This document shows, piece after piece, positions 1 through 11,391 of a DNA stretch of 64,000 nucleotides. Each line of letters starts with the position of its first letter. Within the stretch, counting starts at the first letter, position 1. The translations under genes and the position numbers were made by a program. The notes beneath the pieces are model-generated. The model made no database searches. It worked only from the letters and a program-made list of their open reading frames with translations, and was not told where the DNA came from. This stretch comes from Liolophura sinensis (taxonomy: Eukaryota; Mollusca; Polyplacophora; Chitonida; Chitonidae). The stretch spans positions 23,387,953-23,451,952 of the forward strand of contig NC_088307.1 in assembly GCF_032854445.1 (NCBI RefSeq), in the 5' to 3' direction.

Positions 1-1178
1 TCGATACCTCTTGCTGTGATCACATCTGTCAGGGAAAGAAAAACAGATCTGCGCCTGTTTGTTTGTTTTCCTGCCAAGACGGTTTTGGTTTGGTCGAAGA
101 TATCTGCCCGGATAAGCCGCCATCTTGGATTCTAAAACCTTGTCGAGACCGTGATGGCGAAAATGGCGACACTGAGTGACAGTAACAGCCAAATAAACAT
201 TTAGTAAATTCGCTCCGTTTGACGCGGTCAAGACGCCAGGAAAGGGCAGAGTTTTGTTTTCACCGTTCAGATAGCCTTGTATCTTTACACTTCTCACCAT
301 TTCCTACGAAGTGTTTTTTCAGAAACCGCATCTGATCCCAATCCTGTTGCAACTGGCTAAAGAGCAATAGTTGCCCAAATGTGTTCGTGACTCTCAGCTA
401 AAACCGGGACTTTTCTCTTTTCATTAGTTTTTGTCAAGTGTACACTTATCAGCATTTTTCAAGTTTAAGAACTTCTGACTCAAGTTGTACAGTTTATGGC
501 ATATGTACTTAATATGGACTGTACCACGACTGACTGTTCATTGATTCTAGAGAGTTTCGCGTTTTCTACACTGCACTATACTACACTGCATTCTGTGGAA
601 TCCGTACAGTTTGTTGTGGTACAGAATTTACGACTATACTTGGACCATTTCTTAAAATTATTAATAAATGAGAAATGCTTATGAGTGAGAGTGAAAACCT
701 CAAGTGGCATTCACCAAATATTTTAGGGCTCATGATTTCTTGTGTACTCTCGTACACAAGGACACTAAACCAAGTTTTGTCAGCTGTCTATTATACAGGA
801 TTCCATACCTCGCGGCTGATGGTTAAAACTTTCATCCATTCGATAGTTAAAGCCATCAGGTTTGATGAATTTTAATTGTGTTAATTTTAGGTGTTTTCCA
901 CAAAAAATATGCTGAATTTAGCCACCTCAAACCATTTAGAAAGGGAGATAATTATTTACCATAGGCATGCGATCAGGCTGACTGGGGATGAGAAACGCTG
1001 ATAATACACAATACAGTAGTCGATAAATACGCGTTAGCCAATACCAGTTTTGATATGATCTGTAATGCAAGTAGCCTACTGATACCAGTGAGAAAAAATA
1101 TGTAGTTTCAACAAGCATTTTAAGAGTCTCGCGAGTTCACGCAGATGTTTTCGTGAGACAAGGTGCTGGACAACTAAT

Positions 1179-1497
1179 CATGCAAGTAACAATGTGGAGG
1201 AAAAATAACGACGCATGTAATCACGTGGAAGGAAACTAACCATGTAAAGTAACCCTGTGGAAGAAAAGCTAACCATGTAAGGTAGAACACTAGCCATGTA
1301 AGGGAATCATGTGGAAGGAAAACTAAACATGCCAGGTAACCATATGGAAGAAAACTAACCATGTAAGGTAACCACGTGGAAGAAAACTGCTCACGTAAGG
1401 TAGGCCTAAACATGTGAAGGAAACTAATCATATAAGGCAACCACGTGGAAGAAAACTAACAATGAAGGTAACCACATGGAAGAAAACTAACAAAGTA
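1179..1497. repeat. Degenerate minisatellite, about 30-32 bp unit
   Basis: There are roughly ten imperfect units with the theme AACCATGTAAGGTAACCACG then TGGAAGAAAACT. Many units carry an E-box-like CACGTG or CATGTG. The unit length varies slightly between copies. Confidence 0.85.
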
Positions 1498-2410
1498 AAA
1501 AAATATGTCTTTGAGCAAACACACTCTTCCGTTAAGTGTCTGACATGAATATATTGTCTTAAAATCACTTCATCTGCTGATAAAAATAGTTTAAGAATAC
1601 AAGAATAACACAGATTAACATCAACGAAAACGGAAGTAAACTACCTTTATATAGAACGTGTGCTAAAATACGAGAAAAGATAAAATTCGACTAAGCCCAA
1701 ATAATTGTTCAAAGGATTTCTCGGACACCAGTATTAGAATGGAAAAATAAAATAACACGTTTACCCAAGAGATCCGACATATTTTCTATTCTGGCTGCTA
1801 TTTTTGATGTCTATATCAACCTCCATTCGTACAAAACTCTATGACTATATTTAGTAATCATAAAGATTGTCATCGTCATTCTATTTTAGACATCACAGCG
1901 AGACAGTCTATAGTGTTTCTTCATTTTCTCTCCGCCTTGTTCCGAATCTTTTATGTCAGAAGCCTCGGAGAAAAGCAAAACATCAAAGGGATGAGACGCT
2001 TCCTTGAAAACCCCCTTGACAAGGGGGATAACCCAAGATTTTTTTGCCCGCCAGCCGTTCGTCTGAAGATCGTTTGATGTTTGTCACTGTTCGGAAACAC
2101 GATCCAGCTCGACTACGCATACGTCGGGTGATTTGTGAAGGTTTTGACGCTTCTCGACCAGCATACGTCCAACTGCGTTCTTTCGTGTGGTAATGCAATA
2201 CCTGGGTAACTCAGTCCTGTTGTTTTTCTCTTCATCCGTTTCGGGACAGGAGTGTGACATTGCGTCATTACTTGCGGATGAACAACAAGCTCCCGGACAA
2301 AAGCAAGAAATGACAGGAGTGAATAGTATAATGTTGATTATTCAGTTCGTCATCTGTTTCTACATCTGAGAACTATATGCAGATAAATTCAACGAACAGT
2401 CACCCAACAA

Positions 2411-2467
2411 GTCAATCAGCCAGTCAGTCAGTCAGTCAGTCAGTCAGTCAGTCAGTCAGTCAGTCAG

Positions 2468-2514
<47 letters not shown>

Positions 2515-2516
2515 GT
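2411..2516. repeat. Compound microsatellite (CAGT)n-(CAAT)n
   Basis: An uninterrupted CAGT run switches to a CAAT run of about a dozen units, consistent with one point mutation spreading through one half. Confidence 0.97.
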
Positions 2517-3127
2517 TTGTCACGCAGATAGCCACATATAGTCACCAAACAAGTTAATCAACCAGCCTTTCAGTCAGCCAGTCTTTCAATCTACCAATCT
2601 TTTTACGGCTGTAGAGCACTAACATGTTGTCATGTCTGATATTTTATTAATAAGGTAACTTTGCGGCAAATATAAACAAATTGACTTGAAAACGAAAATC
2701 AGATATCAACTCCGACGACTTCTGACAAGCAAATACCATTCCATTCTTTTTTATGCATATTTCACAAAGCGAATTTTTTTACTATAAGACTCTCCATATT
2801 TTGCGCACTTAAAGCCCCAAGAAGTTATAACTGGTATTTGTCTTGACGTCAAACTTTCACTCGTTCCCAATTTTAACATTAAGAGTCACGTTAAGCATTC
2901 AAAAGTTCCAAGTTTGATTAAGTTAAAATGGGCTTTGTGAATTCGGATCCGCTGGAACAAAACTGTGCCCCGAAGGCCTGGTCCCTTTGCTATGTTTTGA
3001 TTTAAAGGTTTATTAAATGTGATTGTAACACAGCATTTGAATAAGCCTATACATAGTGACGGCTAACATATTGTATTTTTTTTACCTAGTCCTGCGGTGA
3101 TAGGGTCATGCAGTGCGCGTATTTTGC

Positions 3128-3286
3128 TGCTATTTCATCATTTACGTGTAAAGTTAGAATAAAACCCTAATTGAAGTACATGGAAATTGCCAAGAGGCCA
3201 GATTTCACCGGTGGTGTGTGAGCATTTACCAACTATCAAACTGTCATTGCTGATGTAGTTTAAATATCCATGCTGTAATTTATATA
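3128..3286 (+). repeat. Interspersed repeat family B copy
   Basis: This copy contains the family core (GTTAGAATAAAACCCTAA, TTTCACCGGTGGTG, CAACTATCAAACTGTC). A segment resembling the family's 3' tail (AGGCCTGGTCCCTTTGC) lies just before it at about 2975, so two truncated copies may adjoin. Confidence 0.7.
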
Positions 3287-3558
3287 TTGTTCTAACGCGC
3301 CTCTCTTGCTACAGCTGTTAAATCCTGAGCTAGCTGTTATTTGTTGTATGCGATATCTGCTTGCGTCAGTTGCCAGGTGCTGACCGATGTACTTGTGCGA
3401 AGCCTGTTTTGCTTGCTAGAAATTAAACGTCAGTTACAAGATGTTAACAATGTTAACGGGAAATCTTGTTTGGGGTTTAACCTTGGTTTCTAGAGGTTGA
3501 CAATAATGCGAGGTTTTTGTTTGTTTACTTGAAATTTCACTTCTGTTACTAAATGTTG

Positions 3559-3702
3559 ATTTAGTTATTTATTTATTTATATGATAAGTGTTTTACCCCG
3601 TATTCAGTAATATTTCACCTATACGACAGCGGCCAGCATAATGCATGGTGGGGGAAATCAACAACCATTGTCAGATTGCTGGCCCACTTTCCCACTCACA
3701 AT
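3559..3702 (+). repeat. Interspersed repeat family A copy
   Basis: This is a diverged copy: TATTTATTTA lead, GTTTTACCCCGTATTCAGTA, then GCGGCCAGCATAATG and an internally deleted 3' half. Confidence 0.75.
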
Positions 3703-5327
3703 ACGGGTTTATAAATGTATACAGCAGTATACAGTAGATTTCGAAAAATACATAATGGATGAAAAGTGCATTTCAGCTTCAAATCATTTACGTAGTACTG
3801 ATATAATCTTGAATTTGTAAACATTACAAGCAGAGACCTTGTGTTACACTGACTGGCTTAACGTAATACCTGAGTAGTGTATCTTTGAAAAACGAAAGAC
3901 TCATTTTGACTCAGTATTCCGGCACATTATTTTAATTTGCCATCATCAGGAGAACTAAATTTCATGGTGAACATTACACATATATATACAGGTACCGAGA
4001 GAAAGCCACAAACTACAGACGAGGTGTTAAATCAACATAAGATTTTTATATAGGAGAATAAAACAGCCAGACATTATCTAAACAATATTCTGAAATGGCT
4101 TTAAAGCCATTGGTGAAATATGAACGTAACAGATACATAGAGGTAGACCATACCTATATATCTGTTACAGTCACCTTTAACATGAAACTATTAGAATGAA
4201 AGGCTTACAGCATAGAGAGACAAAATAGAGCAATGACGACGGTGTGATAGTCTTCGGAAATCTTCTCACTCAAAGTTAAGTAGTACTTAATTTACATTAA
4301 CAAGTTCGCTACGTGTTCCTTTTTAATTAACACTCTTCGGTGCGTTTCACCCAGATGTACAGGCTATGTGTGTATGCTCAGAGTTTCGCGATTTTGACAC
4401 ACTCTATATATACATATATGAATTCTTTTGACAGTTTGTGTTTGCCGAAAGGGCTTTTCGTATAAAAAGAAACTGGTCAGAAATTGCTATATATGAAGAC
4501 AAAACAAATCGTCGTGATCTTTGCCAAAAAAACTTTACTCTATCATACGCCCATGGGAAATTCTCAGCTGCTCTTTTTGGTACTGAAACGTAACAGCTAC
4601 GAAAGTAATCGGACACTAGTCAAACGGCGAAGGGCCAGTGTTGCCTAGCCGGGCAAACAGTTCAGATTATTTGCTCGAAAGTTTTGGGACTGCTCTTCGT
4701 CGTTCAGTCTGTAGTCATTTTCTCGTCCAGAGTGAGAAGTTATTTTACCTTTTTTTTATAATATAAATATGTACAATTGGGAGAATGGCTGCACCTTGGG
4801 CTGGTTTGGGTACAAAAAGCGTGTGTACCTTCGTCAGTTTTACTCCCGGTTAGCTCCATGTGACACGCCTGCCAACCTGTGATCTGTTTACTTTATTAAA
4901 GAAAGACGTCTTCCGACAAGTAAAACTAAAGAATACTGCAATCGTGAGGGCCTCTATGCCCGCTGTCTTCAGCCTGACGGAATCCTCGCGCTTCTGGTCA
5001 GCCATGTTTGCACAGCGCCACCTGACGGCTGACAAAGGTCACGGGATCAGAGAGCCTGTCGTCTACTGAATGGAGGAACAAGTCGTCTTTGTCACAGACA
5101 AGCCGAAGAAACACAAAATTTTACAAATGGACATTCATAAATTCTGACTCTTTATATAAATATATGACCTTTTACTCTGTTAGAACTGCTTAAAAATTTC
5201 AACATCATATTAAAATTCAACAAAATAAACATATGGCAGACGTAATGTTGGCTATTTAAACTTTATTCAAACTTTTTATATTAATGCTTTACTTATTGAC
5301 TAAGTGATCGTGAAAAAAAACAGTGTT

Positions 5328-5463
5328 AGATCATGCTGGTTTCCTCTCCGGTACCGTTGTACATGAGAAAGCCTGTCAACAACCTGTGGATGCTCATGTT
5401 TTTCCTCCCACCAAATGCTGGCCGCCGTCGTATAAGTGAAACATTCTTGAGTGCGGCGTAAGT
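5328..5463 (-). repeat. Interspersed repeat family A copy
   Basis: This is a reverse-complement copy with CATGCTGGTTTCCTCTCCGG, a CTGGCCGCCGTCGTATAAGT block and TTCTTGAGTGCGGCGTAA. Confidence 0.85.
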
Positions 5464-5896
5464 CACAGAGCGAATAGATAAAAACATAAACAAAAAACAA
5501 GAAAAGGAAATTGAAATGCACTTTTAAAATCACATTTAAAGAATAATGCAATGGTTAATACATTTCCTCTCTAGCAAATGACTGGGTCACAGGTCATTGT
5601 CACAGGTCATTTGCTTTTTGTCACTGGAAATTCATATTCTGTTGTTAAAGTGTGCCTATTCAAGCGGGGGAGTTCCAGGATCTGTATGCATATAGTATTG
5701 AACAACATCGACTTTCTGGATATTTGAACACTTCCAATAAAAAGTCAGTCGAGATACACATTTTCCATGAACGACAACTTATTTCTTACTTTATATTCCT
5801 TCTTTGCATGGTGGTTTGTGTTCATGCAGTGTTGCTTGTGGAAATTGGTCTTGTCCGTTTGCATTGTTTTAATGTGATTATATATTAAATGCCTTA

Positions 5897-5974
5897 CTGC
5901 TGGTCACCGTTGTAAAAGTGAAATATTCTTGAGTACGGCGTAAAACACCGATTATGTAAATAAATAAATAAATA
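5897..5974 (-). repeat. Family A fragment
   Basis: This is the 5' part of family A in reverse orientation (TGAAATATTCTTGAGTACGG, ending in TAAATAAATAAATA). It lies 430 bp from another reverse copy. Confidence 0.8.
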
Positions 5975-7029
5975 TTAATTATGATGACAACATAGCATTT
6001 TGAGCAATTCTAGGCCAGTGACGTCCAGTAAATTGCAACTAACTTCACTGCATTTTTTTTACCTATTTCTGCGCAAGCCATATATAAATTTAGTAACTGA
6101 ATTATATTTGAAACGACAGACACTCTGTCACCCACACTAGGCTAGCGTAAACAGCGGCAGATACGTTGCAACATTTTAAACATCTACCCCTATATCTCGA
6201 TGTATTTCTTTCTGTCTATTTACCTGCGCCTCACTACATCTGAAAATGAAGATATCCCCACCACCCAATCAGTAGCATAAGCCCCAATTTAAGAGTAAGT
6301 ATATAAATTTACACTAAAAAGCTATATAAATGAAAATCTAGTAAGCCCTCTGAGATATGTTTTTTTCGGAATAGAGAAGGTTATAACTCAATATTTCAAC
6401 CTTTAATTGACGATGGTAAATTAAATACTTATATATGGACTTAAAATTAAGCTTTTATTCATTGAAACAAAATCAGAGTCCCTTTGAAGCACACCTTCCT
6501 TTACTAACTTCACTTTCCCACTTCCATTAAAGCCAAAACACGCACGTGTCTGAAATGTACACTGAATAATACTCATCATACAAGATACTCCGCCCACTGC
6601 ATTTCAGATAAAAATATCAACATCATATTAAAATTCCACATAAGGCAGACGTAATATTTGCTATTTAAACTTTATTTAAACTTTTTTATATTAATGCTTT
6701 GCTAACGGCCTGACCATGTCTTTATATAAGCTTATGGATATTTCAATCACAGTAACCGAATTATATTACCCTGTCACCTATACTAGGCTAGTGTAAACTG
6801 TTTCATTTTATTTGGCATATATACGCTATAGTCATACGAGAACCAAATTTTGAAAAAAATGTATTTCAGATAAATTACCATTATAATTGGCTACAAAATA
6901 TTTGTTTTCTTCGAAATATTGGCCAGGAACAGCCAAATCCAGTAATTCACCAACTTTATATGATCTTGATCGATACAGAAACATGTTTTATTCAATGGTA
7001 TTATTTGTGGACGTTTAAGGGGTTTATTA

Positions 7030-9560
7030 CTAACACCTGTGTGTCTCTAAGCCAGCAACATGGCCATCTGGTGTACGTCGTATACATGCAGTGCTTGGTT
7101 GTATGGAATCCGAGAATGGCCATCTGCCCTACAATCCCCATCTCCTCGTTATCGTGTACCGTACACAAATGAATAGTTGTTGGAACATTTCTCATCCTTA
7201 ATTATGAATGAGTGGAATCCGACTATGGTTATTTGTTCTATACGTTTGCGGTCGGTGTAGAACTAAATAAGTGTCGTAATATTTATAATCATTAATCGAG
7301 ATGGTCTGGAATCCGGTTATGGTCATCTGACCTACATTTTACATCTTGGCAATCACGTGATCGTGTATATACTATACACAACCGAAGAGTTGTCAGACCA
7401 TTTCTCATTATTAATTTAGACTTCTTGGAATCCGGTTATGGCCATTTGTCTTTGGTCGCCCATGCATAATTGAATAGTTGTCGTTATATACCTCATCCTC
7501 ATCATTAATCGAGATCGTATGGAATCTGGTTATGGCCATTTGTCTTTGGTCGCCCATGCATGATTGAATAGTTGTCGTTATATACCTCATCCTCATCATT
7601 AATCGAGATCGTATGGAATCTGGTTATGGCCATTTGTCTTTGGTCGCCCATGCATAATTGAATAGTTGTCGTTATATACCTCATCCTCATCATTAATCGA
7701 GATCGTATGGAATCCGGTTATGGCCGTTTGTCTTTGGTTGCCCATGCATGATTGAATAGTTGTCGTTATATACCTCATCCTCATCATTAATCGAGATCGT
7801 ATGGAATCTGGTTATGGCCATTTGTCTTTGGTCGCCCATGCATGATTGAATAGTTGTCGTTATATACCTCATCCTCATCATTAATCGAGATCGTATGGAA
7901 TCCGGTTATGGCCATTTGTCCTACTTCAGTCACATGATCGTACAGCGTACATTTGTCTTACGCTCTACATCATGCCACCCAGGTGATCGTGTACATCTCG
8001 CATCCCTATGGAGATTGTATGGAATCTGGTTATGGCCATCTGTCCTACGTTCTATATTATGGCACCCAGGTGATCGTGTACATCTCGCATCCTTATGGAG
8101 ATTGTATGGAATCTGGTTATGGCCATCAGTCCTACGTTCTATATTATGGCACCCAGATGATCGTGTACATCTAGCATCCTTATGGAGATTGTATGGAATC
8201 TGGTTATTGCCATCTGTCCTACGTTCTATATTATGGCACCCAGATGATCGTGTACATCTCGCATCCTTATGGAGATTGTATGGAATCTGGTTATTGCCAT
8301 CAGTCCTACGTTCTATATTATGGCACCCAGATGATCGTGTACATCTCGCATCCTTATGGAGATTGTATGGAATCTGGTTATTGCCATCTGTCCTACGTTC
8401 TATATTATGGCACCCAGATGATCGTGTACATCTAGCATCCTTATGGAGATTGTATGGAATCTGGTTATGGCCATCTGTCCTACGTTCTATATTATGGCAC
8501 CCAGATGATCGTGTACATCTCGCATCCTTATGGAGATGAAATCTGGTTATGGCCATCTGTTTTACGTTTTGCATCATGGCAGGTGATTGTGCATATAACG
8601 TACACAACTAAATAGTTGTTGGAACATTTCGCATCCTTGATTGAACTTGTATGGAACCCGGACATGTCCATCTGTCCTACGTTCTACATCATGGCTGTCA
8701 CGTGATCGTGTGCCGTACTCAATTGTCAACGTGTTGTTGAAACATTTCGTATCCTTCTGGAGATTGTATGGAATTTGGTTATGTCCATTTGTCCTACGTC
8801 CTACATCATATTATACACCCAGATGATCGTGTACATCTAGCATCCTTATGGAGATTGTATGGAATCTGGTTATTGCCATCTGTCCTACGTTCTATATTAT
8901 GGCACCCAGATGATCGTGTACATCTCGCATCCTTAAGGAGATTGTATGGAATCTGGTTATGGCCATCTGTCCTACGCTTCACATCATGGCAGGTGATTGT
9001 GCATATACCGTACAAAACTGAATAGTTGTGGGAACATTTCGCATCCTTGATTGAGCTTGTATGGAATCCGGATATGTCCATCTGTCCTACGTTCTACATC
9101 ATGGCTGTCACGTGATCGTGTGCCGTACTCAATTGTCAACGTGTTGTTGAAACATTTCGTATCCTTCTGGAGATTGTATGGAATCTGGTTATGTCCATTT
9201 GTCCTACGTCCTACATCATGCCACCCAGATGATCGTGTACATTTCGCATTCCTATGGAGATTGTATGGAATCTGGTTATGACCATCTGTCCTACCTTCTA
9301 TATTATGGCACCCAGGTGATCGTGTACATCTCGCATCCTTAAGGAAATTGTATGGAATCTGGTTATGGCCATCTGTCCTACGTTCTATATTATGGCACCC
9401 AGATGATCGTGTACATCTCGCATCCTTCTGGAGATTGTAAGGAATCTGGTTATGGCCATCTGTCCTACGTTCTACATCATGGCACCCAGGTGATCGTGTA
9501 CATCTCGCATCCCCGTGTGGAATTGTGTGGAATCCGGTTATGACCATCAGATCTGCATTA
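7030..9560. repeat. Complex tandem array with 94-bp and 87-bp units and a 410-bp higher-order repeat
   Basis: All units share a core reading GTATGGAATCYGGTTATGGC. From about 7411 to 7911, five near-identical 94-bp units follow one another. From 8011 to 8533 a run of 87-bp units follows, with starts at 8011, 8098, 8185, 8272, 8359 and 8446. Diverged and longer units flank both. The segment near 8543-8815 is repeated at 8953-9225 with an exact 410-bp offset. Because 87 is divisible by 3, frames stay open through the array on both strands, producing spurious open frames of over 200 codons. Confidence 0.95.
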
Positions 9561-11096
9561 ACCCAAGGATAAAGGTAAGTTGCTGGAATCCAGACATCGC
9601 TCCTTGGTTGGGGCCAACAGTCAGGTTCGTCGAGCGATGGTTTATCCCGAGTATTCCGATTTACTTCGGCCATAAATTAATCTAACCGCAATCGTGTCAG
9701 TGAAATACAAGAAATCATGTGGAAAAGAAATCAAATGAAAGCTCATGTAGATGAGAGATAATCTATCTGCCACATCAGATGTTCGATATGTGGAAAACCA
9801 AGGTGATATATCAGGCTTCGATACATTCTCGACAAAAAAGCAATGCCTTTCGTGTGATGTTACATGAATTTTGTAGCTTTTTAATTTGCATCAACACTAC
9901 TGAAAAGTTTCAGGAAATGTCGTTTGAATGTTATTAAAAATGGAAAGCACAAACACAATTACATGATTATTGTCCAGGCTACGGAGATCTATACATTTTT
10001 TTTTTACAAATACTTAATTAAATGTGTGAAAACGTTTGAATTCAGGCGTGGTAGTCGCATACATCACTGTTGTTATCGTCATCCTACTTACACTCCGAGA
10101 CAAGAGGAGTTTTCGCTTAGATTTAATTGTATATAATTTGCCTCTTGTGATTGTTTTCATATCTCAAGTCTACCGCTGTTTTTGTTAGCACCCTTCCCGC
10201 TGTTCTATCAAAAACTAGCGCCTGTCACGCTGGAACTCCAGGCTGACACGTGCAGTCTTAAATCCTTGACCAGTTAGGAACTGTTGGGAGCGAAAAAAAA
10301 AAAACGGATCAGCGGACTCGCTCACATTTTTGCCACTCCGATTTCTCACAGTTTTTCTATTAAAACAGATCGCATATGGAAAACCTCGGTTGTGTTTTGA
10401 TGAAGCGTTCGAGGAAACAGTTTGTCTAAACAGCCAACCCCCGCGATTCCGACCGGCTCGGCGTAATATCTGTTTGTTCTGGGTAATCGAGAGACCCATG
10501 CTTATTTCCCTACCCCACACTTGCCAAAACACAGAACTAGCCGTCCAACAGATGGTTCCCATTCTCCACACCGTCTGTTCCCGTCCTTACAGCGTCTGCT
10601 CAGGGTTGGTGAAGAGGGAAAGTCTTGTGTTTAGGTTGGATGTGTGTGATGGGGTGGGGTGGGGATGCATAATAGGGAGGGGTGGAGTCTTGGAAAGGTT
10701 TAATGCAGCAGGGTACGGGATAATGCGGATGAACTTGTGACAAGTATTATAATGAAATGCATTTAATGCGCGTTCCAGCATATTAGAACCGTTTCTTTGA
10801 ATGCATACAGTGGCCTGATATGACGAAAAAGTGTAAGACATTGTCCAAACTTTCTTCTGCTTACTTTCTTCTATTTCATTTCATCTGTTTCATCCCTTCA
10901 ATATCTTCCGAGGTGCATGTTCACAGTCACCTCTACAATACACCCAGTCACGCGCTTAGAGGGTTTGTAAGCATTCTCGTGCTTGTATTACCTCTATGGA
11001 TGATACATTTACATTAATTGAAATGTATCACCTGGTTGTTTATCATGTAGACAGATATCTATTCTTCAAACCTGACTTTGATTTCATAATAAAAAT

Positions 11097-11288
11097 TTAT
11101 TTATTTAATAATTTGATTGGTGTTTTACGTCGTACTCAAGAACATTTCACTTATACGACGGCGGCCAGCATTTTGGTGGGAGGAAACCGGGCAGAGCCGG
11201 CGGGAAACCCCAAACCATCCGCAAGTTGCGGCAGGCCTTCTCACTTACGGCCGGAGAGGAAGCCAGCATGAGCTGGACTTAAACTCAC
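11097..11288 (+). repeat. Interspersed repeat family A, nearly full-length copy
   Basis: This is one of the best copies: TTATTTATTTAAT lead, TTTGATTGGTGTTTTACG, CGGCGGCCAGCATTTTGG, GGAGGAAACCGGGCAGAGCC and a conserved end near AGCCAGCATGAGCTGGACTT. It is short and has no coding capacity, so a SINE-like or other non-autonomous nature is likely but unproven. Confidence 0.88.
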
Positions 11289-11301
11289 ATAATAAAATAT
11301 A

Positions 11302-11359
11302 GATGTATATATGTATGTATGTATGTAGGCCTATGTATGTATGTATGTATGTATGTATG

Positions 11360-11390
<31 letters not shown>
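11302..11390. repeat. (TATG)n microsatellite
   Basis: A tetranucleotide run with one interruption (TAGGCC), adjoining the 3' end of a family A copy. Confidence 0.97.

Positions 11391-11391
<1 letters not shown>

Noticed and set aside
7895-8607. Open frames of 214 codons (plus) and 225 codons (minus)
   Set aside because: They are products of the 87-bp tandem array; the period is divisible by three and both strands are open. There is no initiation context, splice structure or family resemblance.
7411-9560. Possible CRISPR-like array of repeats
   Set aside because: Units are contiguous tandem repeats without unique spacers, in a eukaryotic context.
8984-9673. Minus-strand frame of 229 codons
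   Set aside because: It is mostly the same tandem array, with a short unique N-terminal part and no recognisable domain.
10215-10740. Overlapping frames of 118 and 136 codons on opposite strands
   Set aside because: This is a GC-richer stretch where chance frames are longer. No motif or splice support is seen.
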